Assembly: GCF_014650995.1 (NCBI RefSeq)
Contig: NZ_BMWA01000016.1
Span: 62,001 to 126,000, forward strand
Direction: 5' to 3'
Length of the DNA: 64,000 nucleotides
Origin: Streptomyces viridiviolaceus
GTDB taxonomy: Bacteria > Actinomycetota > Actinomycetes > Streptomycetales > Streptomycetaceae
A program made the translations under genes and the position numbers. Under the pieces are notes generated by a model. The model worked only from the letters and a program-made list of their open reading frames with translations, ran no database searches and was not told the origin of the DNA. This document shows positions 8,872 through 17,012 of the stretch, piece after piece; positions within the stretch are counted from its first letter, which is position 1; each line of letters opens with the position of its first letter.

Positions 8872-9432
8872 ATGACATTGCCCACCCCCGAACTGCACAC
8901 CGCCCGCCTGCGACTGCGGCCGTTCACCGACGCCGACGCGGCGCCGCTCTACGCGCTGCACAGCAGCGCCCACGTGCTGCGTTACTGGGACTCCCCGCCG
9001 TGGACCGAACCGGCACGCGCCCAGCGCTTCATCGCGGCCTGCCGGACGATCGAGGAGGACGGCACGGGAGCGCGGTTGGCCATCGACCGCGTCTCCGACG
9101 GCGTGTTCATCGGCTGGTGCGGTCTGACCAACTGGAACCCGGACTTCCGCAGCGCGTCCCTGGGCTACGTCTTCGACGCCGCCGCGTGGGGCCACGGCTA
9201 CGCCACGGAGACCGCGCACGCCGTCCTGCGGTGGGCATTCGACACCCTGGACCTGAACCGCGTCCAGGCCGAGACCGACACCCGCAATGTGGCGTCCGCC
9301 CGGGTCCTGGAGAAGCTCGGCTTTGTCCGCGAAGGCACCCTCCGCGAGGACTGCGTCGTCAACGGCGACGTCTCCGACTCCTGGGTCTTCGGCCTCCTCC
9401 GCCGCGAGTGGCACCCGACGGCTGGCCGCTAG
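8872..9432 (+). CDS. GNAT family N-acetyltransferase (RimJ/RimL type)
   Basis: A 186-aa acetyltransferase. It opens with TARLRLRPFTDADAAPLYAL, typical of ribosomal-protein and aminoglycoside-like GNATs, continues with the beta-strand-4 segment SASLGYVFDAAAWGHGYATE (the acetyl-CoA pyrophosphate loop region) and ends with NRVQAETDTRNVASARVLEK and LGFVREGTLRED, which complete the fold. The length is normal for the RimJ/RimL group. An ATG at 8863 is an alternative start; 8872 is preferred because family proteins begin close to it. The acceptor substrate is not predictable. It stands alone between a pseudogene and a non-coding repeat region. Confidence 0.88.
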   Translation: MTLPTPELHTARLRLRPFTDADAAPLYALHSSAHVLRYWDSPPWTEPARAQRFIAACRTIEEDGTGARLAIDRVSDGVFIGWCGLTNWNPDFRSASLGYVFDAAAWGHGYATETAHAVLRWAFDTLDLNRVQAETDTRNVASARVLEKLGFVREGTLREDCVVNGDVSDSWVFGLLRREWHPTAGR

Positions 9433-9604
9433 GACCGAGACCTGCCCGCCTTTCGGTCCGCACCCCACCGAGATCACCGTGGGCCGCTCCGGCGGCTCGA
9501 CGTCCTTCGCCTGCCCCACCGATCCCGGCCATCCAACATCGCTGGAGCATCCAGTAGCTCGTAGGGTCCGCCTGGAGCGGCAACATTCTCATCGGCGCGC
9601 ACGA

Positions 9605-9791
9605 GTGCTGTCGCTTCTCGTGAACATCGAACACGCCGCGGCCCGGGTGCCTCCCGAAGCACCGCGCAAACCGCTGTGAAACCGGTGAACAAAGCCACCT
9701 GGCTTTGTTCACGAGTCACGACAGCGGATGTCACGACGTTGAGCAGCGTCCGTGTGATGTCGTGTTCGATGTTCATGAGGAACGACAGCAC
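9605..9791. repeat. 187-bp imperfect inverted repeat with a perfect 12-bp core stem
   Basis: The core is GTGAACAAAGCC (9685-9696), loop ACCT, GGCTTTGTTCAC (9701-9712). The outer ends, 9605-9634 and 9762-9791, are inverted copies of each other with about 26 of 30 matches, and similarity (CCGCTGT and neighbours) also appears between. Both copies can be read as VLS(L/F)L(V/M)NIEH in their own direction with mostly conservative changes, so they look like diverged copies of one short coding fragment placed head to head. The rest of 9433-9896 shows no gene. Confidence 0.7.
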
Positions 9792-9896
9792 CAGCTCAGG
9801 CATGCTGCTGCCTGCCGGCGTCTCCGGCTGTTGAGAGGCGGCCGCTCAGCTCGCGTGGAAGTCGCGGAGGGGCCGGGTCGCGATGTCACGTCGGCA

Positions 9897-10493
9897 TCAG
9901 GACGCGTGAGGTCGCTGGAGTCCCTGGAGGAGGAGAGCGATCAGGCGTCGGGGGTCGTAGCGGGGGTCGTTGTCGCGTCCGATACAGAGGTTGCCGATGC
10001 CGCGCATCAGCTCGTACGGCTGCGTGCCGGGCCTGATGTCGCCGGCCTCGACCGCAGCGTCAAGCAGTTGGGCGCAGACGGGCAGCAGGCGGTCGAGGAA
10101 GTAGGCGTGCAGCGCGGCGAAGCGGTCGTTGTCGGACTGCAGGGCGTCGGCGAGTCCGTGCTTGGTGACCAGGAAGTCGACGAAGAGGTCGATCCACTGG
10201 CTCAGTGCTTCGAGTGGGGAGTCGGCACTGGCCAGCAGGTTCGGGCCGGCTTCGGCGCATGCCTCGATCTGGTGGTGGTAGACGGCTGTGACGAGATCCG
10301 CCCGGGTCGGGAAGTGGCGGTAGATCGTGGCCATCCCGACGCCCGCCCGTGCCGCGATCTGACGGATGGGCGCGTCGACGCCGGAGGTGACGAACACCTC
10401 GGCGGCGGCAGTGAGCACCGTCTGCCGGTTGCGCTGGGCGTCGGCCCGCTTGCCTCGGGACGGCGAATCCCCTGCTGGGCTCTCGGTGGCCAT
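9897..10493 (-). CDS. TetR family transcriptional regulator
   Basis: A 198-aa repressor. The DNA-binding domain occupies about residues 15-65: RQTVLTAAAEVFVTSGVDAP, then the HTH IRQIAARAGVGMATIYRHFP, then TRADLVTAVY. The rest is a helical ligand and dimer domain. The start at 10493 follows GGAAGGAATACGTG; upstream in-frame codons are antisense to the hydrolase gene. Two inverted repeats in the 168-bp gap to the divergent hydrolase gene are its probable operators. The inducer is unknown. Confidence 0.9.
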   Translation of the reverse strand: MATESPAGDSPSRGKRADAQRNRQTVLTAAAEVFVTSGVDAPIRQIAARAGVGMATIYRHFPTRADLVTAVYHHQIEACAEAGPNLLASADSPLEALSQWIDLFVDFLVTKHGLADALQSDNDRFAALHAYFLDRLLPVCAQLLDAAVEAGDIRPGTQPYELMRGIGNLCIGRDNDPRYDPRRLIALLLQGLQRPHAS

Positions 10494-10523
10494 CACGTAT
10501 TCCTTCCACATCGATTGACAAAA

Positions 10524-10561
10524 CGGAGCGTCGCTCCGAATACTAAGTGGAGCGGCGTTCC
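10524..10561. promoter_or_regulatory. Two tandem TetR-type operator dyads
   Basis: CGGAGCG-T-CGCTCCG at 10524-10538 is a perfect dyad, and GGAGCGGCGTTCC at 10549-10561 is a one-mismatch dyad of the same core (GGARCGNCGYTCC). The centres are 24 bp apart. They lie between the TetR gene and the divergent hydrolase gene, with a TTGACA at 10515-10520 directly to the left that could be a -35 element for the rightward gene. Confidence 0.7.
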
Positions 10562-10661
10562 GTTTCAGGTTAGCCGAAACGGGCCGCTCCTGACCGCCAT
10601 GTCCGTCGCCGGTCGCAGGAGACCGGTGGGCGGCATGTGCCACCGAAAGGAAACCCACATC

Positions 10662-11627
10662 GTGAGCACATCCACCGCCACCAGCACCGACGCCTTGGGC
10701 GCGCCCGTCCCGGTCCTGTCCTTCAGCCCCGTAGTCCTCTCCGTGCCCGGACGTCCCGTGGACCTCCAGGTGCGCGTCTCCGCACCCGCGACCGGAACCG
10801 GCCTCCCCGTCATCCTCCTCTCCCACGGTCACGGCCCCTCGAACAACCTCTCCTCGCTCAACGGCTACGCGCCGCTCGCCAACTTCTGGGCCGCTCACGG
10901 ATTCGCCGTCGTTCAGCCCACCCACCTCACCTCCCGGACACTGAGCCACCTGGTCGCCGACGCACCCGGCGCACCCGACTTCTGGCGCTCCCGCGCCGAG
11001 GACATGACCCACATCCTCGATCGGCTCGACGTGATAGAGCGCACCGTGCCGCAGCTCGCGGGGCGGATCGACCCCACCAAAGTCGCCGTCGTCGGACACT
11101 CGCTCGGCGGCTTCACCGCCGCCCTCCTGCTGGGCGCCGGGCTCAACGACCCCGACACCGGCAGCGTGGTGCACCTCGTCGAGCCCCGGATCAAGGCAGG
11201 GGTACTGCTCGCCGCGCCCGGCAGAGGTGGGGAAGTCCTCAACGGGCCCATGGCCGAGCAGTGGTCGATCATCGGGGCCGTCGACTTCTCCACCATGACC
11301 GCACCCGCGCTGGTCGTCGCCGGCGACAAGGACGATTCCCGGCACTTCACAGACATGGGGCCGGACTGGCACGCCGACCCCTACACCTTCGCTCCTGGCC
11401 CCAAGACCCTGCTCACCCTGTTCGACGCGGAGCACGGACTTGGCGGGATCGCCGGATACGACGCCGCCGAGACCACGGACGAGAACCCCGAGCGAGTCGC
11501 CGCCCTCGCCCGGCTCACCGCGGCCTACCTCAGCACCCAGCTTCACCCCGGCACCCCTACGTGGCCGAACGAATGCAAGGCACTGACGACCGGCCCCGAC
11601 CCGGTAGGACGAGTCGAATCCAAGTAA
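10662..11627 (+). CDS. Alpha/beta hydrolase (chlorophyllase/PAF-hydrolase-like)
   Basis: A 321-aa cytoplasmic hydrolase. Visible features are an oxyanion-hole segment LPVILLSHGHGPSNN (about 45-60), the nucleophile elbow VAVVGHSLGGFTAALLLGAG (about 145-164, Ser in GHSLG), the acid-strand region APALVVAGDKDD, and a C-terminal His in FDAEHGLGG. The GTG start at 10662 is preceded by AAAGGAAACC; there is no signal peptide. It is divergent from the TetR gene and is very likely what that repressor controls. The natural ester or amide substrate is not evident. Confidence 0.85.
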   Translation: MSTSTATSTDALGAPVPVLSFSPVVLSVPGRPVDLQVRVSAPATGTGLPVILLSHGHGPSNNLSSLNGYAPLANFWAAHGFAVVQPTHLTSRTLSHLVADAPGAPDFWRSRAEDMTHILDRLDVIERTVPQLAGRIDPTKVAVVGHSLGGFTAALLLGAGLNDPDTGSVVHLVEPRIKAGVLLAAPGRGGEVLNGPMAEQWSIIGAVDFSTMTAPALVVAGDKDDSRHFTDMGPDWHADPYTFAPGPKTLLTLFDAEHGLGGIAGYDAAETTDENPERVAALARLTAAYLSTQLHPGTPTWPNECKALTTGPDPVGRVESK

Positions 11628-12435
11628 GCCTCCCACCCCCATAGCCAGCCTGCCGGGCGAGGCGGAAAAGGAGCATTGGGACAGTCAGCGGGCTCGTACT
11701 CGACGACAGTGTGTGGGCAGCCGGCCGCCTCGGTCCGAAGTGCCTCGGCACCCAGGGCCCTCGGCCGCAATAGGCTGCCTCTGCGCTGCCCAGACTCCGG
11801 CACCGTTCGAATTGCAGCCGACCGCGCACACTGCTCAAACGGGTGAACAACTGCTGCCGGTACTCGAGAACAGAGCCACCCTGGCCCCGTTGCTCGTGGA
11901 GCACCTGCCCGACGCACTCGATGCCCGCGCCGGCGAGAGCGTCCGCATCCTCGACGCCGGACCTCCTGCCGCTACCTCCACCGCCTGGCCGCCTTGCACG
12001 CCATGCTCAACGACGCGGCCGACCGCAGCGACCAGTACCAGGTACGGCGCGCCCTACGGCTCGGCCATTACCAATTCTTCGACACGGCAGACCTCCTCCA
12101 GCGCCGTGGCACCCGCTCCGCCTCCAGCGTGCTCATCAACCGAGAGCGACTGATGCTGCAACTCGTCGCCCAAACTGCCGAGATTCTCACGCCCACGGCC
12201 GATGACGCGCCCTCCGCCTGCCCCGGCCGACCGCGCAGGCAGCTGGCGGGCCCCACCCTTCCTACGAAATCATTCGGAGGCCCAGCAGCACCCAGCTCCG
12301 ACCGACAAGTGCTCTTCGCTCTGACCTACGCAGCCACTGAACAAGGCCACCAGTCAACCTGCCGTGTTCTGGTTCGCAGTTGGCAGTCCGTGCGGCCGTG
12401 GTCGGGCCGGCGGCCAAGGGCTTGCCGATGTCTGG
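11628..12435. other. About 800 bp of non-coding or decayed sequence
   Basis: No intact gene. Two rightward pieces look like genuine protein rather than shadow: one around 11850-11960 (LLPVLENRATLAPLLVEHLP) and, in another frame, one around 11994-12190 (RRALRLGHYQFFDTADLLQR). They may be one frameshifted gene of a family I do not recognise. Confidence 0.4.
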
Positions 12436-12831
12436 CTACGGACGTCGGGAGTGCATCCAGCCGACCTTGTGGTCGGGGTTGTGGACGGGTCGCCAGACGG
12501 GTGCGGCGGGTCCGTGTTGGAGCAGGTCGGTCATCGGTGCCACGAGGATGGGAACCTCGCGCAGGTAGGCGGCCAGTGCCAGGTCGCGGGCGGCGGCGCT
12601 CAGGGCGTGGATGCGGGTTTCGATGCCGACGGGGCCGGTGTCGTCCAGGACGAACAGCAGCCGCGGGAAGAGCAGGTAGCGCCGCCGCCAGTCCTCCCTC
12701 GCCGTTTCCTGGATGGCCGGCCGGTGCCGCGCGCCGGGCGGGGGTGCGGGCACGTACTGCTGGAGGCGGGTGTATGTCGGGGGGCAAAGTTCTCTGCAAC
12801 CGGTGATGCATACACCCGCCCGGCCCAGCAC
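12436..12831 (-). pseudogene. C-terminal fragment of a replication-relaxation family protein
   Basis: The frame ends with a segment typical of actinobacterial replication-relaxation proteins found on plasmids and integrative elements: DWRRRYLLFPRLLFVLDDTG, then IHALSAAARDLALAAYLREV and WRPVHNPDHKVGWM. The N-terminal winged-helix half of the normal protein, about 200 residues, is missing; the frame runs into unrelated sequence near 12780. It is evidence of a former mobile element at this spot. Confidence 0.6.
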
Positions 12832-12911
12832 GAAGTCGGCACCAAGCCCCGACGCCGGACGTCATCACCGCCCCGGCGCTGAGACCTCCCCGGCAGTCGG
12901 GTTGGATAGCA

Positions 12912-13193
12912 ATGTGGCTTGAACAGCCACGAGCAAGGGGGAAGGGATTGTTCACGTTCCTTGTGCTGAGCTTTGTACTGGTCGCCCTAGCCATCATCTT
13001 GGCCGTCATCGGGGTGCACGCTCTGTTCCTCGGCCGTATGCCCGGCCAATGGCTCCAGCAGCGAGTACGGCAACCCAGACTATGGGGAGCAGGGGCGATC
13101 CTGATGCTGATCAGCTGGAACCTGCGCTCCCCGTCGCTCCTGGTGGTCGGTGCCGGCCTCGTCGCGCTGGGACATGCCGTGAAGTCCCCTTGA
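12912..13193 (+). CDS. Small two-helix membrane protein
   Basis: A 93-aa protein with one hydrophobic helix at about residues 13-38 (FTFLVLSFVLVALAIILAVI) and a second hydrophobic region at about 57-90 (AGAILMLISWN, LLVVGAGLVALGHAV). The region between is basic (QQRVRQPRLWG). GGTTGGA precedes the ATG. No family is recognised. It stands just upstream of the DUF2975/XRE pair but 174 bp away and probably has its own promoter. Confidence 0.6.
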   Translation: MWLEQPRARGKGLFTFLVLSFVLVALAIILAVIGVHALFLGRMPGQWLQQRVRQPRLWGAGAILMLISWNLRSPSLLVVGAGLVALGHAVKSP

Positions 13194-13319
13194 TGGCGTA
13201 GGCCAGCCCCCAGGGCGTCGGCGTCGGGTGACGTCCGGTCCCGCCATGCCATGGGAGGCGGCGACCTCCCACCCCTGTGCGGAACTGCCGCCCACCCTCC
13301 GTCTCAGCCCTTGCTCCAT

Positions 13320-13354
13320 CTATCGAATCTCGATAGATTTCGATTGCGATTCGA
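13320..13354. promoter_or_regulatory. AT-rich nested inverted repeats upstream of the DUF2975/XRE operon
   Basis: CTATCG (13320-13325) pairs with CGATAG (13331-13336), and TCGAATC (13323-13329) pairs with GATTCGA (13348-13354). The region ends 13 bp before the DUF2975 start codon and is far richer in A+T than its surroundings. It is a probable operator and promoter, most simply for the XRE protein of the same operon. Confidence 0.55.
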
Positions 13355-13367
13355 TGGAGGGATGGGC

Positions 13368-13859
13368 ATGAGAAAGCTGACCGTGCGTGCGCTGCGCGTC
13401 CTGCTCGTGGTGGTGCTCGCCGGCACCGTGTTCGTGCAGGCATTGATGGTGTGGACATTGGTCAGCGGGAGCGACCCGGAGGACGGGTCGCTCCCGCTGA
13501 CCGCGCTGCGCGTAATCACGATCCTGGGCGTGGTGTCGGTTCAGGTCGCCCTGGTCTGCGTATGGCGGCTGGTGACAATGGTGCGGCGCGGAACCGTGTT
13601 CTCCCACGCCGCCTTCCGGTACGTGGACGGTGTGACCGGCGCGATCGTGGTGGCTGCCCTGGTGTGGTTCGCGGTCACAGCCGTCAGTGCGCCGGGCCAG
13701 CGGGACGACCCGGGCGTCACCGTCATCATGGGCGGGGTTGGCGTGGCCATCCTGGGGGTCGCGCTCATCGTGCGCGTGCTGCGGATGCTGCTCGCCCAGG
13801 CCGTCGCGCGCGACGTCGAAGCGGCGCGGATGCAGGCCGAGTTGGACGAGGTGATCTGA
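13368..13859 (+). CDS. DUF2975 family membrane protein
   Basis: A 163-aa integral membrane protein with four predicted helices: one near the N-terminus (LRVLLVVVLAGTVFVQALMV), one around ITILGVVSVQVALVCVWRLV, one around GAIVVAALVWFAVTAVS, and one in VTVIMGGVGVAILGVALIVR. GTVFSHAAFRYVDGV is the conserved DUF2975 loop. The ATG at 13368 is preferred over 13362 because GGAGG then has 7-bp spacing. Its stop overlaps the start of the XRE gene, the usual arrangement for this family; function is not established. Confidence 0.88.
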   Translation: MRKLTVRALRVLLVVVLAGTVFVQALMVWTLVSGSDPEDGSLPLTALRVITILGVVSVQVALVCVWRLVTMVRRGTVFSHAAFRYVDGVTGAIVVAALVWFAVTAVSAPGQRDDPGVTVIMGGVGVAILGVALIVRVLRMLLAQAVARDVEAARMQAELDEVI

Positions 13860-14107
13860 TGCCGATCGCCGTCGACATCGGCGTGATGTTGGCCAGGCGG
13901 AAGATGTCCGTGGGCGAGCTCGCGGACCGCGTGGGGATCACACCCGCCAACCTGGCGGCACTCAAGAACGGCCGTGCCAAGGCAGTGCGCTTCACGACCC
14001 TCGCCGCGCTCTGCGAGGTGCTCAAGTGCCAGCCAGGCGACCTGCTGCGATGGGAGGCCGTGGCGAGCGGCGCCGCCCGCACCTGGTTCCGTGAGCACCC
14101 CGCCTGA
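13859..14107 (+). CDS. XRE/Cro-type small regulator (YozG-like)
   Basis: An 82-aa protein that is little more than one HTH domain: MLARRKMSVGELADRVGIT (helices 1-2), PANLAALKNGRAKAVRF (recognition helix) and TTLAALCEVLKCQPGDLLRW. This is the YozG/YdaS-like partner normally found after DUF2975 genes. Start and stop overlap as TGATG with the preceding gene, indicating translational coupling. It probably autoregulates the operon through the AT-rich dyads at 13320-13354. Confidence 0.9.
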   Translation: MPIAVDIGVMLARRKMSVGELADRVGITPANLAALKNGRAKAVRFTTLAALCEVLKCQPGDLLRWEAVASGAARTWFREHPA

Positions 14108-14426
14108 CGGGCGCACATACTGCTCCCTCGGCGTGTCCGGTGGCCACGGCCCTCGCCGAGGTGCCGGCGCCATGGGTTTCAGGAGCGTCCCCACAGTCCT
14201 CGTGTGCCAGCCTGCCACTCCAGGGTGGAGGCTGGAGGACACAGCCACCCTCTGAACAGTGAATCGGGCAGGTCGGCCCCGCCGATTGCTGATGCTCGTC
14301 GCCAGGCGCCACGGCACCGCCCGCGTGGACGTGCAGGCGCTTCGAACCGCGCCGCGCGCGGCCCCGGGTTCCGGTGGGACCCCTCCTTCCCGCTCCCTTC
14401 CGCAGCCCTCACCCGAAGGAGACGTC
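14108..14426. other. 319 bp without a gene
   Basis: Nothing recognisable beyond the ribosome-binding site GAAGGAG of the next gene at its right end. Confidence 0.5.
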
Positions 14427-15263
14427 ATGAGCTTCGCCTACTCGTCGATTCAGACCCGGGAGAAGGCCGGTGTCCTGTTCGCCACCCTCGACGCCGGCCC
14501 CCTCAACCTCATTGGTGTCGACCTCGTCCGTGACCTCGTCTCACTCGTCGACACGCTGTACAGCGACCCCGGTGACGCCCGGGTGGTCGTCATCGACAGC
14601 GCCTCACCCGAGTTCTTCTCGGCGCACGTGGACCTCACGGCGATCCCGCAGTACACCGCGGAGGCAGCGAAGGCCGGCGGCCCCGGAGACGCCTCGCTCG
14701 GCATGTTCCTCTACAAGCTGGCGCACGTCCCGGTGATCACCATCGCCAAGGTGCGCGGCAGAGCCCGCGGTGGCGGAAACGAACTCGCCCTGGCCTGCGA
14801 CATGATCTTCGCCGCGCGGGAGAACGCGATCTTCGGTCAGTTCGAGTCCGGCACCGGCGCCCTGCCCGGCGCCGGCGGAATCCAGCACCTGACCCGGCGG
14901 CTCGGCAGAACACGCGCCATCGAGGCCATCACCGGCGCCGACGACTTCGATGCCGATCTCGCGGAGCGCTACGGCTGGATCAACCGCGCCCTGCCCGACG
15001 CCGAGCTGGACGGCTTCGTGGAACGCCTGGCCACGCGCATCGCCGGCTTCCCACCCGCGGGGGTCAAGGCCGCGAAGCGCGCGATCAATGACCTCACGTT
15101 GCCGCAGCCGGCGAACGTCCGCTCCGACTCGGCAACATTCCTCGGCCTGATTGCACTGCCCGAAAGCCGCGAGCGCCTGGACTACCTCGCGAACCGGGGC
15201 CTCCAGACGCCTGGTGACCTCGAACGCGACCTCGACGAGGCCGTGGCGGAGTTCCCCGGCTGA
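14427..15263 (+). CDS. Enoyl-CoA hydratase/isomerase family protein
   Basis: A 278-aa crotonase-fold protein. The oxyanion-hole segment VITIAKVRGRARGGGNELAL (about 108-127) and the following CDMIFAARENAIFGQFE are typical, as are GGIQHLTRRLGRTRAIEAIT and a C-terminal helical trimerisation region. At the position of the first catalytic Glu of classic hydratases the sequence reads GQFESGTGALPGAGG, so a Glu is close by, but the second acid is not clear; an isomerase, hydrolase or non-canonical activity is possible. CGAAGGAG precedes the ATG. It is a single gene, not near other fatty-acid genes. Confidence 0.85.
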   Translation: MSFAYSSIQTREKAGVLFATLDAGPLNLIGVDLVRDLVSLVDTLYSDPGDARVVVIDSASPEFFSAHVDLTAIPQYTAEAAKAGGPGDASLGMFLYKLAHVPVITIAKVRGRARGGGNELALACDMIFAARENAIFGQFESGTGALPGAGGIQHLTRRLGRTRAIEAITGADDFDADLAERYGWINRALPDAELDGFVERLATRIAGFPPAGVKAAKRAINDLTLPQPANVRSDSATFLGLIALPESRERLDYLANRGLQTPGDLERDLDEAVAEFPG

Positions 15264-15264
15264 G

Positions 15265-16050
15265 GGGCAGCGTCGACGGCTGCGCCGGTGTGACGTCGGT
15301 GACAGGGATGGTGGTGGTGGCGAAGGGCGGCCCTTCGGTACTGCCCAGGGGAGGTCCGCTCGGCAGGTGAGGGACCTCGGTACTCCCGTCGGGACGGGCG
15401 ATCACGGGTGGCGGGTGGCCGGCGAGGGCGATGGTGCAGGTCTGGGCGAGTGGGTCGTAGACCGCGTACACGCAGCTTCCCGTGAGCGGCATGGGGTCGC
15501 CGGGCGGCAGGGCTGAGCGTTCCTGGGCCAGGTTGACGGCGGTGTCGTTGAGGCGGGCGAGGAGCTCGTCGAGCTCCAGGTCGAGTGCGGCCAGGGAGTG
15601 TGTGGCGGTCCGTATCCGTCCCCGGGGCGGTGGCCGCGTGGATGCCCTGGCCGGCTACTTCTCCGACCACCAGGGCGGTGCGGGCGCCGGACAGGGCGAA
15701 TGTGTCGAACCCGTCGCCTCCGCCCGTCTTGGACGGCACGTGCATGTGCGCGGTGTCGACGGTCGTCCGCGTCGCAGGCTGGGGTAGCAGCAGATGGCGC
15801 TGGATCGTCAAGGCGATGGTGTGTTCGGGTGTAACGGCGGGCGTTGTCGATGCACAGTGCTGTGTGAGCGGCCACTGCGACGGCAAGGGTGACGTCGCCC
15901 TTGTCGTAGACGTCGCTCGGGCCGGTGCGGTACAGGCTCATCAGTCCCAGCACGGCTCCCCGCAGTGTCAGGGGTGTCGTGACGAGGCTGTGCGCACCGG
16001 AAGCGCGGATCGCCTCCGCGCGCGGCGGGACGGCCGCGAGCCAGGGCGTT
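15265..16050 (-). pseudogene. Shattered GAF-PP2C (SpoIIE-type) phosphatase
   Basis: Pieces in three frames, read leftward. First comes a GAF-domain end, HSLVTTPLTLRGAVLGLMSL then AVAVAAHTALCIDNARRYT, at about 15850-16040. Then the start of the phosphatase domain, TIALTIQRHLLLPQ and GGGDGFDTFALSGARTALVV, at about 15640-15830. Then the C-terminal part, GSCVYAVYDPLAQTCTIALA and GHPPPVIARPDGSTEV, at about 15290-15490. The 5' half with any PAS domain is gone and the sequence abuts the next gene at 16051. Intact relatives are Streptomyces stress-response phosphatases. Confidence 0.8.
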
Positions 16051-16770
16051 TCAGCTGAATTGGATGTCGCTGAGGTCGATGGAGACCATGACCTGATCGA
16101 GAATGGGGTAGCCGTCGGCGTCGCGGCGGTAGGCCCGGCGCTTGGTGGGCAGGACGATGCCGTCCGCCTCCACGCAGTCGTAGACGTACTGCGCGGCGGC
16201 GAATCCGCCCGCCACGTCGACGTGGTAGTCGTGTCGGCGCAGCAGCCGGTCGGGGCCGAAGTAGAAGTCCTGGTGGGTGCTGTGGCTGGCGATGTCGGGC
16301 GGGAACGTGGCGCGCAGTCCTCGCCACTGTTCGTCTCCTTCCCGCCACGGCTTGATCTCGGTGACCGTGAAGCCGGGCATGGCCAGCAGGAAGGGCGTGG
16401 TGAGGTAGGTCCACAGGGCATAGCCGTTGAAGTAGGCGCGGTCCAGGGGGGCCCAGGGGGTCTCCAGAGTGTGGCCGTCGAAGGACGACCGCGGGTCCTC
16501 GCGAGCAGCCACCACTCGCCCGTCGAGCTTGTTGATGCTCACCCGGTCGGGCGTGAAGTCGGTCTTCTGGTCAGGGGCACCGAAGGGTCTGACCGAAGCG
16601 TGCTCCTCGTGGAGCAGCACGGTCATCTCGCGGGGTTCGGGATCCTGCGGCAGGCCTTTGGTGGCGAACAGGTGTCCTCCGCTGACAAGGGTGGCTCGCG
16701 CCCGGGTCAGCGAACGCCAGCGTGTGTTTCCGCCGTGGGCTTCGATTGCCGATGTGAGAAGTTCGTTCAT
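16051..16770 (-). CDS. Conserved hypothetical protein
   Basis: A 239-aa soluble protein with no signal peptide or membrane helix. It starts MNELLTSAIEAHGGNTRWRS after CAGGAGACTCAC and contains many aromatic residues in beta-strand-like alternation (FYFGPDRLLRRHDYHVDV, QYVYDCVEADGIVLPTKRRA). The overall look resembles outer-membrane-lipoprotein-sorting-like or DUF1571-like beta proteins that measure lipid, but I cannot place it in a named family. It is preceded by a 242-bp gap to the MFS gene that shows no other feature. Confidence 0.75.
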   Translation of the reverse strand: MNELLTSAIEAHGGNTRWRSLTRARATLVSGGHLFATKGLPQDPEPREMTVLLHEEHASVRPFGAPDQKTDFTPDRVSINKLDGRVVAAREDPRSSFDGHTLETPWAPLDRAYFNGYALWTYLTTPFLLAMPGFTVTEIKPWREGDEQWRGLRATFPPDIASHSTHQDFYFGPDRLLRRHDYHVDVAGGFAAAQYVYDCVEADGIVLPTKRRAYRRDADGYPILDQVMVSIDLSDIQFS

Positions 16771-17012
16771 GTGAGTCTCCTGCAGTTGGTTAGGAGCTAT
16801 GGTTTGGTGACCATCGGCATTGTCGATCGCACTCCTCGTTTTTCCCGGCGGAACTACCGAGTGCAGCCTTATCCGCTTTCCGCGCCGTTGTTCACGGCCG
16901 AGCGAGCGCGATCCCGTCGTTTCCGGCCGAAGTATTGCCCGGACTGAGGCTTTTGACGCCGAAAGCGGTCGGTTCCGACCCATCCCTCAGAGTCCGCCAC
17001 ATCCGCCTTGAG

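Noticed and set aside
10494..11642. N-terminal extension of the TetR frame (581 codons in total)
   Set aside because: The extension is antisense to the alpha/beta hydrolase; the regulator begins normally at 10493 behind a ribosome-binding site.
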